DNA from: Adiantum capillus-veneris
Taxonomy: Eukaryota; Streptophyta; Polypodiopsida; Polypodiales; Pteridaceae
DNA: 64,000 nucleotides
Direction: 5' to 3'
Assembly: GCA_014529385.2 (NCBI GenBank)
Contig: CM043971.1
Location: 86,070,840 to 86,134,839, forward strand
The notes below the pieces were generated by a model. That model did not search any database and had not been told where the DNA came from. It saw only the letters and a program-made list of their open reading frames with translations. Shown piece by piece: positions 34,439 to 44,380 of the stretch. The translations under genes and the position numbers were made by a program. Position 1 is the first letter of the stretch. Every line of letters starts with the position of its first letter.

Positions 34439-35191
34439 CAGGCTGAAATGGATAAGATTCCATATGCGTCTGCAATGGGTAGTTTGATGTATGCAATGAT
34501 TGCTACTCGCCCAGACATTGCATTTGCAGTGGGTGTAGTAAGTCGATACATGTCAAACCCAGGAAAGAAACATTGGGAGGTAGTGAAATGAATATTGAGA
34601 TACCTAAAAGCTACAAAGAGTATACGTATATGCTATGGGAGTCAGGAGCTAAGTGTAAAGGGTTTTACAGACTCAGATTATGTAGGTGACTTAGACAACC
34701 GAAGGTCTACGTCAGGGTATGTCTTTACATTGGCTGGTGGAGCAGTATCATGGCGTTCTAGATTACAAGATTGTGTTACTCAGTCTACTACAGAGGCTGA
34801 ATATGTTGCAGCATCAGAGGCATGCAAAGAATCAATTTGGCTTAATCGACTAGTAACAGATTTGGGAATCAAAGAAGAGATGCCTGTCTTATATTGTGAT
34901 AGTCAAAGTGCTATACAATTGGCTCGCAATCCAGTTTATCACTCAAAGACAAAGCATGTGGATGTGAAGTATCATTTCATTAGGGAAATGCTCGAGGATA
35001 AGCAACTTTAGCTTGTCAAAGTTCACACCACAGAAAATCCTGCTGATCTACTTACAAAAGGACTTCCCTCAGAGAGATTTGGGCATTTTCGCAAGCAGTT
35101 AGGTGTAGGGTAGTACATCACTTCTCTACATCTCTTGTATATTATCTTGTATAGTAGCTTCTCGCACACTTAAAGTACCACATTGGACTTT
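34439..35191 (+). pseudogene. B RNase H and polyprotein end
   Basis: MGSLMYAMIATRPDIAFAVGVVSRY precedes a TGA near 34589 (fits TGG to TGA). Then comes RNase H: FTDSDYVGDLDNRRSTSGYVF, TTEAEYVAASEA, YCDSQSAIQLARNP and KHVDVKYHFIREML, followed by TAG near 35009 and the end ENPADLLTKGLPSERFGHF. Copia order is complete. The strong motifs are all kept, so the damage is recent. Confidence 0.9.
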
Positions 35192-35202
35192 AAGTGGGAG
35201 GT
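35192..35202 (+). promoter_or_regulatory. B polypurine tract
   Basis: AAGTGGGAGGT type purine run directly before the 3' LTR TGTTGGGG. Confidence 0.8.
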
Positions 35203-35394
35203 TGTTGGGGTATAAAGCCCAATGTGGTCGCCCAGGTAAGTGGGCGGGCCGCCAGGTATGTACACATATTCTTTTGTAAAAACCTAATAAGAACTCACTA
35301 TGCTCTACACATTACAGTAGAGCGAGTTCACCATATCGTCGTGCTCTTCTTCTCGCACTCTCTCTCGTGTCGCACTTCCGCTCGTACTCCTTCA
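35203..35394 (+). repeat. B 3' LTR
   Basis: 192 bp, two differences from the 5' copy; followed by TSD GTTTG at 35395-35399. Confidence 0.96.
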
Positions 35395-35981
35395 GTTTGG
35401 GCTTTTTACGGACAAAAAGTGACATTTTTGGGCTAAAAATGGTCAAAAATAGCCTTAAAAATGCTCAAAATAGCTCAAAATTCCACCTCAACAATGTTGG
35501 CGTTGTTTCTCAAGTTGTGTGGGATTTTTTAGAGCCAAGAATGAGCTCATTTGGGTACATGAGCAAGGAGATACCGCCATTTCTTTACAGGGTGCTAGTG
35601 TAGTCCCGTGCTCCTTCCACTACATGGTTGAGGCTGTGAGGCCTCCAATTAGGGTTTTCCCTCCTCAAATAACTACTTGGGATTCTCCAATGAAGTACTG
35701 AAGCTTCCATGAAATGGTCACGTCGAAGAATCGAAGCGTAAATTTAGGGTTTTTAATAGGTCGAATAAGCACTGCATCTGTGCAATTGGGAGCATCTTCA
35801 CACACACAAGAGTTTTGACTTAGTATTGGTTCTTTTTCGAAGTGGAGCTTTCATGGATGGAGTTTTGTTCTTTTTTAGTGTGTTTTTGGCTTCAAATCGT
35901 CTACGCCTTGCTTGATTTTGCAACGAATCCTCACAGTCAGAGGCCCGACGCTTTCCTAGTCGCACTGCGCACTTCTTGACA
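35395..35981 (+). repeat. A 3' LTR, second segment
   Basis: Continues the A LTR after copia B (GGGCTTTTTACGG here against GGGTTTTCTACAA at about 22860 in the 5' copy) and ends TTCTTGACA at 35981. The next bases CCGCA should be the right TSD of A, but no partner is readable at the altered left end. Confidence 0.88.
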
Positions 35982-36830
35982 CCGCAGACGCGTGGAAGGA
36001 AGCATAGGGTGTCAATCTACACTCGATCGACTTTCGACTAATTCCTACAGAGGTCTCTACCCAATGTCTAAGCTACAGCCTTCAACAACGCATAAGAGGA
36101 GATTTCCTACAACGCTTTCTAGAGCCAAAATACCCATCAAATGGTCTCGAAATGCCATAGAACTTGAAGGAGACCCTACTAACACCAATAGGTCGCTCTC
36201 CCTAAGGTCCATGAACCAAAATCTCAACCCTAAACACCAGGTGCAAAATCACGTAGGATGTCTGGCCGAAATTTGCAGGTCGTTGTTTTCGAAAACTAAA
36301 GTGCCTAATGTGCAACTCTACTCAATGCGAATGTGTGGATATGCTGAAATGCAAAAATGGATAACGTATGCTCACCGAATCACCAGATGAAGCTCGTAGG
36401 TCGAGCTTGAAAAACCAGACCGTACACGCGCAATGTAGGTATCGGTGCGTAGCTCTCGCCGGGGGCAACACGCTGCACTTCTCCGCACTCGATTCTGACC
36501 ACCGGTGCACGCGTAGCGTCAAGAGGAAGCTCTCACTCTCTCCCGTACACAGTACGCTCACTCACAGATTTAACTTTTTTAAAATGACAAAGGTTTTTTT
36601 TTTCATTAAGGTCAAAAAGTGGTATAAATACCTTACAATCTCAAACCCTAATGTTCCAATTTAACCATCTACTCAATCTAAATGTCAAAACTGGGATACA
36701 ATCTGGAAACTTTTGTAAGCCCCAATATTTACAAAGGTGAAATGTCGGGTTTTCTCAATAAATGAATAATTACAAAAAATAATAATCCACCGAGCAGTCA
36801 TTTTCCGTAGGGTGTGTCCAGCTTCTAACA
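35982..36830 (-). repeat. G1 5' LTR, outer segment
   Basis: Matches 2443-3267 of the 3' LTR to the terminal TTCTAACA at 36830, with roughly 5 percent substitution, mostly C/T and G/A, and a few indels (for example a 16-bp difference near 36045). Followed by TSD-like TGGCA (36831-36835), after which C1 protease resumes. Confidence 0.88.
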
Positions 36831-38152
36831 TGGCATTTCGATAGTGGTGCTACAAAGCACATTACCTCACATCGTGAATTGTTCACCTCTCTCGAGTCTG
36901 TCCCTCATGGGAATTCAATCACTTGTGCCAACAATGCCTCTTATCCAGCTCAGGGAGTTGGAAAGATTGTGCTTATTGCTGCTAATGGTAGTTCCTTCAC
37001 ACTTGTTGATGCACTTTATGTACCTGGGATCAAGAAGAATCTCTTGTCTGTATCCGCAATTGCTAGACTTGGACTTATAGTCAAATTTGTGGATGACAAA
37101 TGTACAGTTCATGATCTCAGTTTTGGTGATGAAATTGTTGCATCTGGCCTTTTGTGCCGTGGGCTGTATAAGCTCACTTTGTATGACAAGTGTGGACAAA
37201 ATTTTGCAAATGCTGTTGCAGATTCAAGGGCTATTCTAGATGCAAAACTTTGGCATGCACGTTTTGGTCATCTGAATTTTGCCAGTTTGCTGCATTTGCA
37301 GAAATCTGATATGGTTGCTTCTTTGCCGCCTCTTGAAGCACCTGTCAAACATGTTTGTGAAGACTGTATTTTGGGTAAGATGTAGCGTTCTAAGTTTCCA
37401 AAGGATGGTTCAGTTCGGGCCACATGCAGGTTGCAGCTTGTGCATAGTGATGTTTGTGGGCCCATGCAAACTCCGTCCTTGGGCAATTACCTTTACTTTG
37501 TGACTTTCATTGATGATTACTCCAAGCATGCATGGGTATTTCCACTTAAAGCGAGTCCGAAGTTTTTATGTGCTTCAAACAATTTCTGGCTATGGCTGAA
37601 AATGTCTCAAAATGTACTATGGGCACCCTCCGTTCCGATCGAGGGGGGGAGTACACGTCTCATGAATTTAATGCATTTCTGGCTAGTCGTGGGATAAAAC
37701 ACCAATGTAAAGTGCCTTATACACCTCAACAAAATGGTGGTGCTAAGAGGAAAAATAGGTCACTGACGGAAATGGCACGATGTATGGTCAAAAGTCAAGC
37801 TTTGCCGCATTCTTTTTGGCTTGAGGCCATCATGTGTGCCACTTATGTACTAAACAGGTGTTCTACGAAATCTTTGCAGTCTATTACTTCATATGAAGCA
37901 TGGCATGATAGAACGCCTTCTATTGAGCACGTGCGTGTTTTTGGCTGTTTGGCATGTGCTTTGGTGCCACAAACACAGCGCAGAAAACTCGATGATAAGG
38001 CTGTCAAATGTATTTTTGTTGGTTATAGTGATGAAAGCAAAGGTTACAGGTTGTATAATCGCAAACAAAACATATTCTGGTTTCACGGGATGTTGTGTTT
38101 GTGGAAGATTTTGTTCAGCCCTTGCTGTCATGTACTAGAGACAGTAATGTAA
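36831..38152 (+). pseudogene. C1 protease and integrase
   Basis: Resumes C1 exactly after the G1 insertion. WHFDSGATKHITSH is the aspartic protease site; then LWHARFGHLN with CEDC is the pre-integrase zinc motif. Integrase has Asp in HSDVCGP and Asp in RSDRGGEY. The catalytic Glu is Lys (NGGAKRKN where NG-x-AERKN is usual), which fits GAG to AAG. TAG near 37383 fits CAG to TAG; a frameshift lies near 37555. The integrase tail runs to about 38152. Confidence 0.9.
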
Positions 38153-40014
38153 GCTCACAGGACATTTATGACACTTTGTAGCTACTTTCAGTGGTGGAAA
38201 TACGAATGTTCCAATGAGGAAAATGTATAGCCTATAGGGGTTTCTGAAAATGTTACAGATTGGCCTATTACTGATGCAGATGTACATGATGTACTCGATG
38301 AGGAAAGGGCTGAAAATGAGTAGGCTAGAGGTATGCCAAAATGGCTGGTGCACACTTTGCGTGACAATAAATTGGATGCACCTTTGTCTAGTCGTACTCG
38401 TTCAGGCTCTCGCCATGCATCTTATGCATCAGTTTGTTATGCTTTGGCTGTGTCTAGCTTACATGATGTTGAGGAGCCTCTGTCTTTTGATGAAGCACAG
38501 AATTCAGAAAATTGGAAGGCTACCATGCAATCAGAATATGATGCACTTATAGAAAATGACACATGGACTTTAGGTGATTTGCCCCCTGGAAAAAAGGCCA
38601 TTGGTACGAAGTGGGTTTACAAGTTGAAATGCAAGCCGGATGGTGAGATCGATCGCCATAAGGCTCGAGTTGTTTCAAAGGGTTACGCACATCAAAAAGG
38701 CATAGATTATGAAGAGACTTTTGCTCCCACTTGTCGTATGACTCCTGTGCATTTTCTATGTGCATTGGCAGCTCATTTTGGTTGGGATGTACATCAAATC
38801 AGATATTGTTACTGCTTTCTTGAATGGTGACATATTTGAGGAAGTTTATGTAACACAGCCTCGCGGTTTTGTCATAAAAGGACAAGAGGACAAAGTGTGC
38901 ACATGTAAGAAGGCTTTGTATGGGTTGAAGCAATCTCCTCGTGCTTGGTATGAGAAAGCTGATACTCATTTGGTTAAACGAGGCTTTCGTAATAGTCCAA
39001 CAAAAAGCATATTGTATGTAAAGCGTGAGGATGATGTACTTCTCATTGTGGTTCTTATGTCGATGATTTGTTGATCACTGGACCAAATGGGAGACATATT
39101 GATGAATTTAAGGCTGATTTGAATACTACTTTCAAGATGAAAGATTTGGGATTGTTGCATCATTACTTGGGTATACAGTTTAAGCAGTGTGATGGTGGTA
39201 TTGCCTTGTGTAAGAAAAGTTACATAGAGACATTGCTATGTAAGTTTGGACTTGAGGATTGCAAACCTATTGCCACTCCCATGGAAACAGGTTTGAAGTT
39301 GAGTCTACATGATGCTGGCGATCCTGCTGATGTCACTCTTTACCAAACTGTTGTTGGCTGCCTCATTTATGTATGCAATACGAGGCCAAATATTCAGTTT
39401 GCAGTCTTACATGTCAGCAGATTTATGCATAGCCCAGGGTCTAAGCATTGGCAGGCTGTGAAGAGGAGTTTTCGCTACCTTAGTGGCAATTTACATCTTG
39501 TCTTGTTTTATCCCAAGGGGGGATCATTGCCGCCAACCTTACATGCTTTTCGGACTCAGATTGGGCTGGTTGTTTTGACACGCGAGTGTCCACTAGTGGT
39601 TTTTCTTTCATGCTTGGCAGTTCATGTATATCATGGTTGAGCAAGAAGCAACCTAATGTGGCCACTCCGAGTTGTGAGGCTGAGTAGAGGGCAGTCTTCA
39701 CAGCTACGGTTGAGTGTGTATGGCTCAGACGCCTTATGGATGGTTTGGGTGTTGGACAGGACACTGCCAACACTATCTACACTGACAGTCAGAGTGCATT
39801 GGCAGTTGTTGTGAGGAACCCAATTTTTCATGCTCGCACAAAGCACATTGAGGTGCATTACCACTATGTCAGGGAGAGGCTCTCAGCAGGAGAGATCAGC
39901 TTGGCTTATGTGCCAACACAGGACAACCTTGCAAATCTTTTCACAAAGGCATTGTCTCGTGAGAATCTTGAAGCTTTCCGCAAAGCTTTGGGCTTACTCC
40001 CCTTTGTGGACTGA
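38153..40014 (+). pseudogene. C1 reverse transcriptase and RNase H
   Basis: RT blocks at 38333-38830, 38760-39074 and 39068-39640 in alternating frames: NWKATMQSEYDAL, KAIGTKWVYKLK, the SDIVTAFLNGD block, LYGLKQSPRAWY, the YVDD site (tat-gtc-gat-gat near 39057, out of frame with what precedes it), then ATPMETGLKL. RNase H at 39640-40014 has YTDSQSALAVV, KHIEVHYHYVRERL and a natural-looking end at a TGA, 40012-40014. At least three frameshifts. Confidence 0.9.
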
Positions 40015-40090
40015 TCATGTCCTCAGGGCATGGCACTTCCCTTTACTCATGTGCGAGCTCTCGTTTACTGCATCACTCCAGCGAGGGATT

Positions 40091-40317
40091 TGTTACCATG
40101 TACATGTGGTAGTGATGTGTGTGAACACACTAGGACCGCCGGGGCATTTTTTCCCTCTTTAGGAGGTTTTTTCCCCCGAGCATTGTATATATGCCCATCA
40201 CTCTAGGGCTATCTTTCTTTCCATTGCACACTAAGTAACACACTCTCTATTGTGTGCCTTGAGCTTCCTTCGTCTTCTCTAAGCTGTGTGTGTCTCTCTG
40301 CAACCCTAATTCCAATA
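40091..40317 (+). repeat. C1 3' LTR
   Basis: 227 bp, begins TGTTACCAT and ends TCCAATA (the final CA has become TA). About eight differences from the 5' LTR. Followed by TSD GACAA (40318-40322). Confidence 0.95.
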
Positions 40318-40322
40318 GACAA

Positions 40323-41720
40323 GGGACTATGACATAAAATTATATTGAATCTAATGTTTAATACCAAGAAAATGTGATGAATATTGTGCTACCAATCATA
40401 GTTAAAGCAGATAAACATGGATGCTAAAAAAGACAAGCAGTAATGATAATGGACAAGAAACACATGTTCATGTTGATGATCGTGCTCAATTCGAAGAGTG
40501 AATTAGACGAAGATTGCATGAAGTTCAAAATCCCAACTACTGCAATGCATTCCTGTACATACAAGAAAACACAAGGAATAACTCTAGGAGGCACATCAGT
40601 GAGAAGAGGCACTAACCGTTATTGAACACAATCAAAACAACATAAAGAACCCTAACCTAAGTATTTGCACCCCCCCTAGAGGGTCAAGGGAACAAGATAT
40701 TGTATAGATGGGCGGGTAGTCCTAAGTCTAAACCCCTATCCTCGTCATCTTCAAGAAAAATAAAGTCATCATCAGTGAGACCATATGTGCCATCCGTGTA
40801 ATCATGTAATCTTTCGCATCATTAGATGCACATATGTTCACTAAGAATGTCAGTAGGTGTGTATAGTCATCTTTCTCAAAAGGGTAAGCTTGTGCAATTG
40901 GAGAGGCGTTCTCTACTAAGTAGGGATCAATCATGGTCAAGAGACGTATCAGCCATTCTAATTTCTCAAAAATTTTCTCACACGCTAGTGTATCTACCAA
41001 ATCCCATTCACAGGCAAGCACCGCGTAGACTATATGAAACACTTGTGAAAAGTAAAGAGGGTACCTCTCACCCACAGTAGGAGTAGATTACCCTAGCGTA
41101 CTAGCCATATCTATACACACAGATAGATTTGGATTAGTGTGTAAATATTATAAGGGTCATCTCAGAAGGTCGTGTCCTTGTGCATAATGTGTTTTTATGA
41201 TTTTTGGGTCATGTATTAGAATATGTAGGTTTCAAGCTTTCTGTTTGGTGGCTCTTGCTCTTTTCCTTTTTTATTTTTGTTTCCTTGAGTATAGGGCTAC
41301 ATATATACAGATTGGGAGATTGAGAGGTCAAGGAGGAAGGTTAAGAGGGGAGCAAGTGAATGATGGATGTCAGCAAACACTCCCCCTTCCCTAGGTAGAT
41401 CATACCTTTTGGAACGATGTCATCACTTTTTGAAACCAATTGTTCCAAGTTGTAATGGATGAATACTTTGACCAAAAAAAATTCACCACCCTAAGCGTTT
41501 AATCTAGTTGCAAGGGAGGTAAGGTACTCTCTCATAATTTTACTTGAAACATTGTTTTAGGTGATGAATTGACAATGGGAGGTGTTATTCTTTCCTTGTT
41601 TTTTTGTACATTTTTTGTGGTAGGTGGAAGTTGTTACGAAGTTTGTGTTTCTCTAGAAGAACTATATGAAGAGCAAGAAGCTTCATTTGTTTTTTCTATG
41701 TTTGAGCCGAGCGATACAAG
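40323..41720. other. Unassigned interval right of C1
   Basis: Possible host or old repeat DNA. The - strand 41075-40728 holds a 115-codon open stretch (Leu/Glu/Ile-rich, helical-looking), and the neighbouring frame then continues with an acidic run (TDDDFIFLEDDEDRG) to about 40690. No family recognised; it could be a decayed gene exon or an element remnant. A + strand stretch at 41569-41766 starts with a hydrophobic signal-like segment but has no other support. Confidence 0.3.
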
Positions 41721-42720
41721 TCATTCTTGCTTGGGTACCCAAAATAGCTCCGGATCATGTGTATAGTATTCTGTGATCTTTCCCTTCCCACAGTCTTCAA
41801 TCGGCTTTATCGTTATAGGATTTGACTCACATTGGTTTATAGGTGACAGGTTGGAACGCAATTTAAGTTTAGGCACCCAGATTTGATCATTCCCTTCATA
41901 GTAGCCTTGGGCTTCCAATAGTCGTTTAGGAATCCAACGCAATTTTTTCTTAGATTTCTTGGAGCGAGTGGGCGTCTCTTACAAGGCTTCTGTTTTTTAG
42001 CGTCAAAAATGGTCGTTGAAGAATCTCTAGGGACCCATTTGTATGTTTTCTTTGGTATATTACGATGAGTCTTGTGTGTCTCATGGTTTGTTTCAGCTAC
42101 AAAAGTTGAAGCTCTAGAGGGTTGGGCTATAGGTACAGATGATTCAACCTCTTGGACATGCAATGTTTTGGGTTGTATTCCCTCAGAGGTGATATCTCAG
42201 GGACTATCACTTGAGTGGCAAGGCTAAGAGTTTGTTTTTGTGTTGTCACACTCCGAGTCCCCCAATCAATAGTGCATTTGGTCGCTAACAGCCACTTGCG
42301 TCCTAGGTTTATATTTCCTTTCATAGTTCCAGCAGGCATGACCAAAAATTCTTGAGCTACGATCCTGTTGTCATAACTGACAGAAGTGTGACAGGTTCCA
42401 AAAACAATAGTTTTTTTCTTTTTGATATCCTTGACTTGGATGGTACTCTGAGATAGAGATGGATTTTCTAACTAACACCACACTCCATATGATAGCAGAT
42501 TATATTTAGCACGTGTGTCCAATAAGGCATTATATAGCACTTTCTTGTAGGCGCTATTTAACTCAATAGGGTATTGTAGAGGTGTGTCAGAGTCCAACCA
42601 ATCATCCTCTATTTCAACTTGAAATACATGTGTAACTCCAAGGTTGGCCTCTCGTTGACGTCTAATACGTTGCTGTCACTCCTTAGCCTCAACTTGAGCT
42701 TGTATGTTTTTCAATTTTGC
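41721..42720 (-). pseudogene. G3 extra ORF downstream of integrase: decayed retropepsin-like domain plus W-x-P-K tail
   Basis: In - sense a basic start (QRIRRQREANLG) leads to ALLDTRAKYNLLSYGVW (42507-42530 region), collinear with ALLDSGAQANLIYY of G1 but with the D-S-G changed to D-T-R. A TAG near 42470 follows. The second conserved part (LGRKWLL then IDW) aligns with LLGQ and IDW of G1. The tail repeats W-[VI]-P-[KR] (YKWVPR, RWIPKR, IWVPKL, FWVPKQ). Shared order and motifs make this the same gene as G1 9674-10930. Confidence 0.6.
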
Positions 42721-42889
42721 TTGTGTCTTGGCTGCCTTTTTTTTTAATGGATGGCACGTAGCTCCTCTTGGCTTAAAGGATCATAGTATCTTTTAAATTT
42801 ACTCCCATTGAGGAATTCAATGGTTTTAACTCCATCAAGAGTTTCGACACGAATGGTATCTTGTGGGGTGATTTGCATACTCTATATGG
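42721..42889. other. G3 pol end, decayed
   Basis: Junction between integrase tail and extra ORF. It contains a Lys-rich run (A/T-rich near 42737) and stops. No separate gene. Confidence 0.35.
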
Positions 42890-43948
42890 TCATTTTTCCG
42901 TGTATTTCAACTTTTTCTTCTCGTTACGCACTCCACATATAAGGACTTTATCCCCAACCTTGATATCTTTGTTCTTTAAATGACGGTCAAACCATTTCTT
43001 TCTCCTATCTTTCTCCACAACAATTGCATTTTGCACAGCCATTTGTCTTTCTTCATCTAACCTCCCAAGGATATATAAACGCTCAACTAAAGGGTTACCA
43101 TCCCAGCCTTCTCGTGAAGCTATCTGTAGACTAGGAATTACAAACTCCCATGGCATAACTGCTTCTTGGCCATATACCATCTTGAATGGTGTAACATTAA
43201 TAGCCACTTTGTAAGCAGTTCGAGATAAGCCCGTAGAGCTGATATCAGCTTCAAATCCCAATCTGTGCGATGATCTCCCACTTTTTTGGTAAAGGTAGAA
43301 ATTAAAGTCGTGTTAGTGCTCCAGCTTAGCCATTTGCTTGTGGATAATAAGGTGTAGACTTGTGGTGGGCTATCATGAAGCTTGTCTTGAGTTTCTTATC
43401 ACTCCATTTATAAAATGAGTACCATTGTCACTCACAATCTCAAGGGGATAACCAAATCGTATAATAATTTTCTCAAAGAGAAACTTAGCAGTTGACCTTA
43501 TATCGGCCTTGCGTGTCGCCTTGGCTTTCGCCCATTTTGTCACATAGTCAGTGGAAACCATAATATATCGAGATTGAGTGTTACGACCTACCAGACTAAT
43601 TGGGCCTACAAAGTCTAAACCCCATTTTTCAAATGGTTGAGTCACTTTAATAGGATGTAAGGACATCTTATCCTTTTGTTGTGTGATCTTGTAATGTTGG
43701 CATTCATCACACCCTTTTGCAAAAAGTGATGCATCCTTGAATAAGGTAGGCCACCAATAGTCTAACTGCAACACTTTTCTAGCAATTAGCTCCCCTTAAA
43801 AATGTCATCCAACTATACCCATGTGGGCTTCTTGCAGTATGTATAAATACTCATCCTCACGAGCACAACGTCTAAGAAGATTGTCCTTCCCTAGCTTGTA
43901 GAGAGTTCCTGCAATTAGAGAATAAGGTTCACATTCCTTTAATAGTTT
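42890..43948 (-). pseudogene. G3 integrase
   Basis: One zinc-binding module (about 43920-43690: EAHMGIVG-stop-HF, then CDECQHYK), core 43774-43373 with Asp in WGLDFVGP and Asp in VSDNGTHF, then a decayed segment. There YYPQANG is followed by a stop and the Glu position reads Gly. The C-terminal part (43261-42890) holds FKMVYGQEAVMP and a KVLICGVRNEKKK stretch. Inactive. It aligns with the G1 integrase apart from having only one zinc module. Confidence 0.82.
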
Positions 43949-44380
43949 TTAAGCTATATTCTTACAAGGCTCTTTGGGTGGAAAACCATTAACTAAAATG
44001 TTGATAATCTTCTCACTCCATTCATGCATGGTCTTGACTAGGAATATGGAAGTATTGGGCAATTTATCATCAATTCCAATAGGGGCTTCACTATTGGGCA
44101 TGCAAGACAAATGATCTGCCATAACATGTATTTTACCGGATCTCACCACAATGGCAAAATCAAACTCAAGAAGAATTAATAACCATCGTGTAATTCTTCC
44201 CATGGAACAAGGTTTATTCACTAGATACAACCACGCTTGATGATCCACATAGAAAAACTTGTTGGTAAGAAGGTAGTAGCAAAATTAATTTACTGCGTAA
44301 ATCATAGCTAAACCTTTCCGCTCTGTAGTGGTGTAGTTCCTCTCAACATCATTTAATTGATGACTTGCAAAGCTAATGGG
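43949..44380 (-). pseudogene. G3 RNase H
   Basis: MDHQAWLYLVNKPCSMGRITRW, FDFAIVVRSGKIHVMADHLSC: the gypsy RNase H second half. The His/Asp-bearing block is kept. Stops near 44290 separate it from the first half at the end of the RT block (FHVHIDVSNFAIGCVLAQPGE, about 44400-44470). Confidence 0.8.

Larger units (their letters stand above)
29851..35394 (+). mobile_element. Copia element B, full length and recent
   Basis: 192-bp LTRs at 29851-30042 and 35203-35394 differ at only two sites by eye. The TSD GTTTG is perfect (29846-29850 and 35395-35399). PBS, long leader, gag, protease, integrase, RT, RNase H and PPT are all present in copia order. Length is 5,544 bp. Despite the nearly identical LTRs the polyprotein has several stops and one frameshift. 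This is the innermost and youngest insertion of the nest. Confidence 0.96.
22608..35981 (+). mobile_element. Ty3/gypsy element A, nested in the G1 5' LTR and carrying copia B
   Basis: A 3' LTR (29439-29850 continued at 35400-35981) matches 22608-23477. Internal order is PBS, gag, protease, RT, RNase H, integrase (23484-29380), then a PPT. LTR ends are TGTC...GACA. The 5' LTR lacks the first 174 bp of the 3' copy and no TSD can be read on that side, so the left junction was altered after insertion. Protein style (CIWC-type zinc knuckle, D-H-G protease, FLDD RT, NPEGNGKSERGH integrase) differs clearly from G1, G3, G4 and G5. No chromodomain seen. Confidence 0.88.
2359..36830 (-). mobile_element. 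Giant Ty3/gypsy element G1 (non-chromovirus), carrying nested A and B
   Basis: On the - strand, a PBS (20727-20744) follows an LTR edge at 20745, and a PPT (3268-3281) abuts a 909-bp 3' LTR (2359-3267). The right LTR runs from 20745 to 36830 and is interrupted by element A. Flanks 2354-2358 (TGGTA) and 36831-36835 (TGGCA) are TSD-like with one mismatch, and C1 coding sequence resumes exactly after them. The internal region is about 17.5 kb: ORF0, gag, protease, RT (core deleted), RNase H, integrase, an extra protease-like ORF, palindrome arrays and a coiled-coil ORF3. No chromodomain and no second RNase H are seen. Size and the ORF ahead of gag recall Ogre-type elements, but placement in that group is not shown. 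Confidence 0.88.
707..40317 (+). mobile_element. Copia element C1 (Ty1/copia), split by a 34.5-kb nested insertion
   Basis: A 227-bp LTR at 707-933 recurs at 40091-40317 with about eight differences by eye. Flanks are identical 5-bp TSDs, GACAA at 702-706 and 40318-40322. An initiator-Met PBS follows the left LTR. Gag lies at 1256-2353. Protease, integrase, RT and RNase H lie at 36831-40014. That is the usual copia order. Without the inserted G1 block (2359-36830) the element is about 5.1 kb, normal for plant copia. Several stops, frameshifts and a lost integrase catalytic residue make it non-autonomous. Confidence 0.95.

Noticed and set aside
41569-41766. Small secreted protein candidate
   Set aside because: Hydrophobic start and several Cys, but only 65 codons, no family and no promoter or context support.
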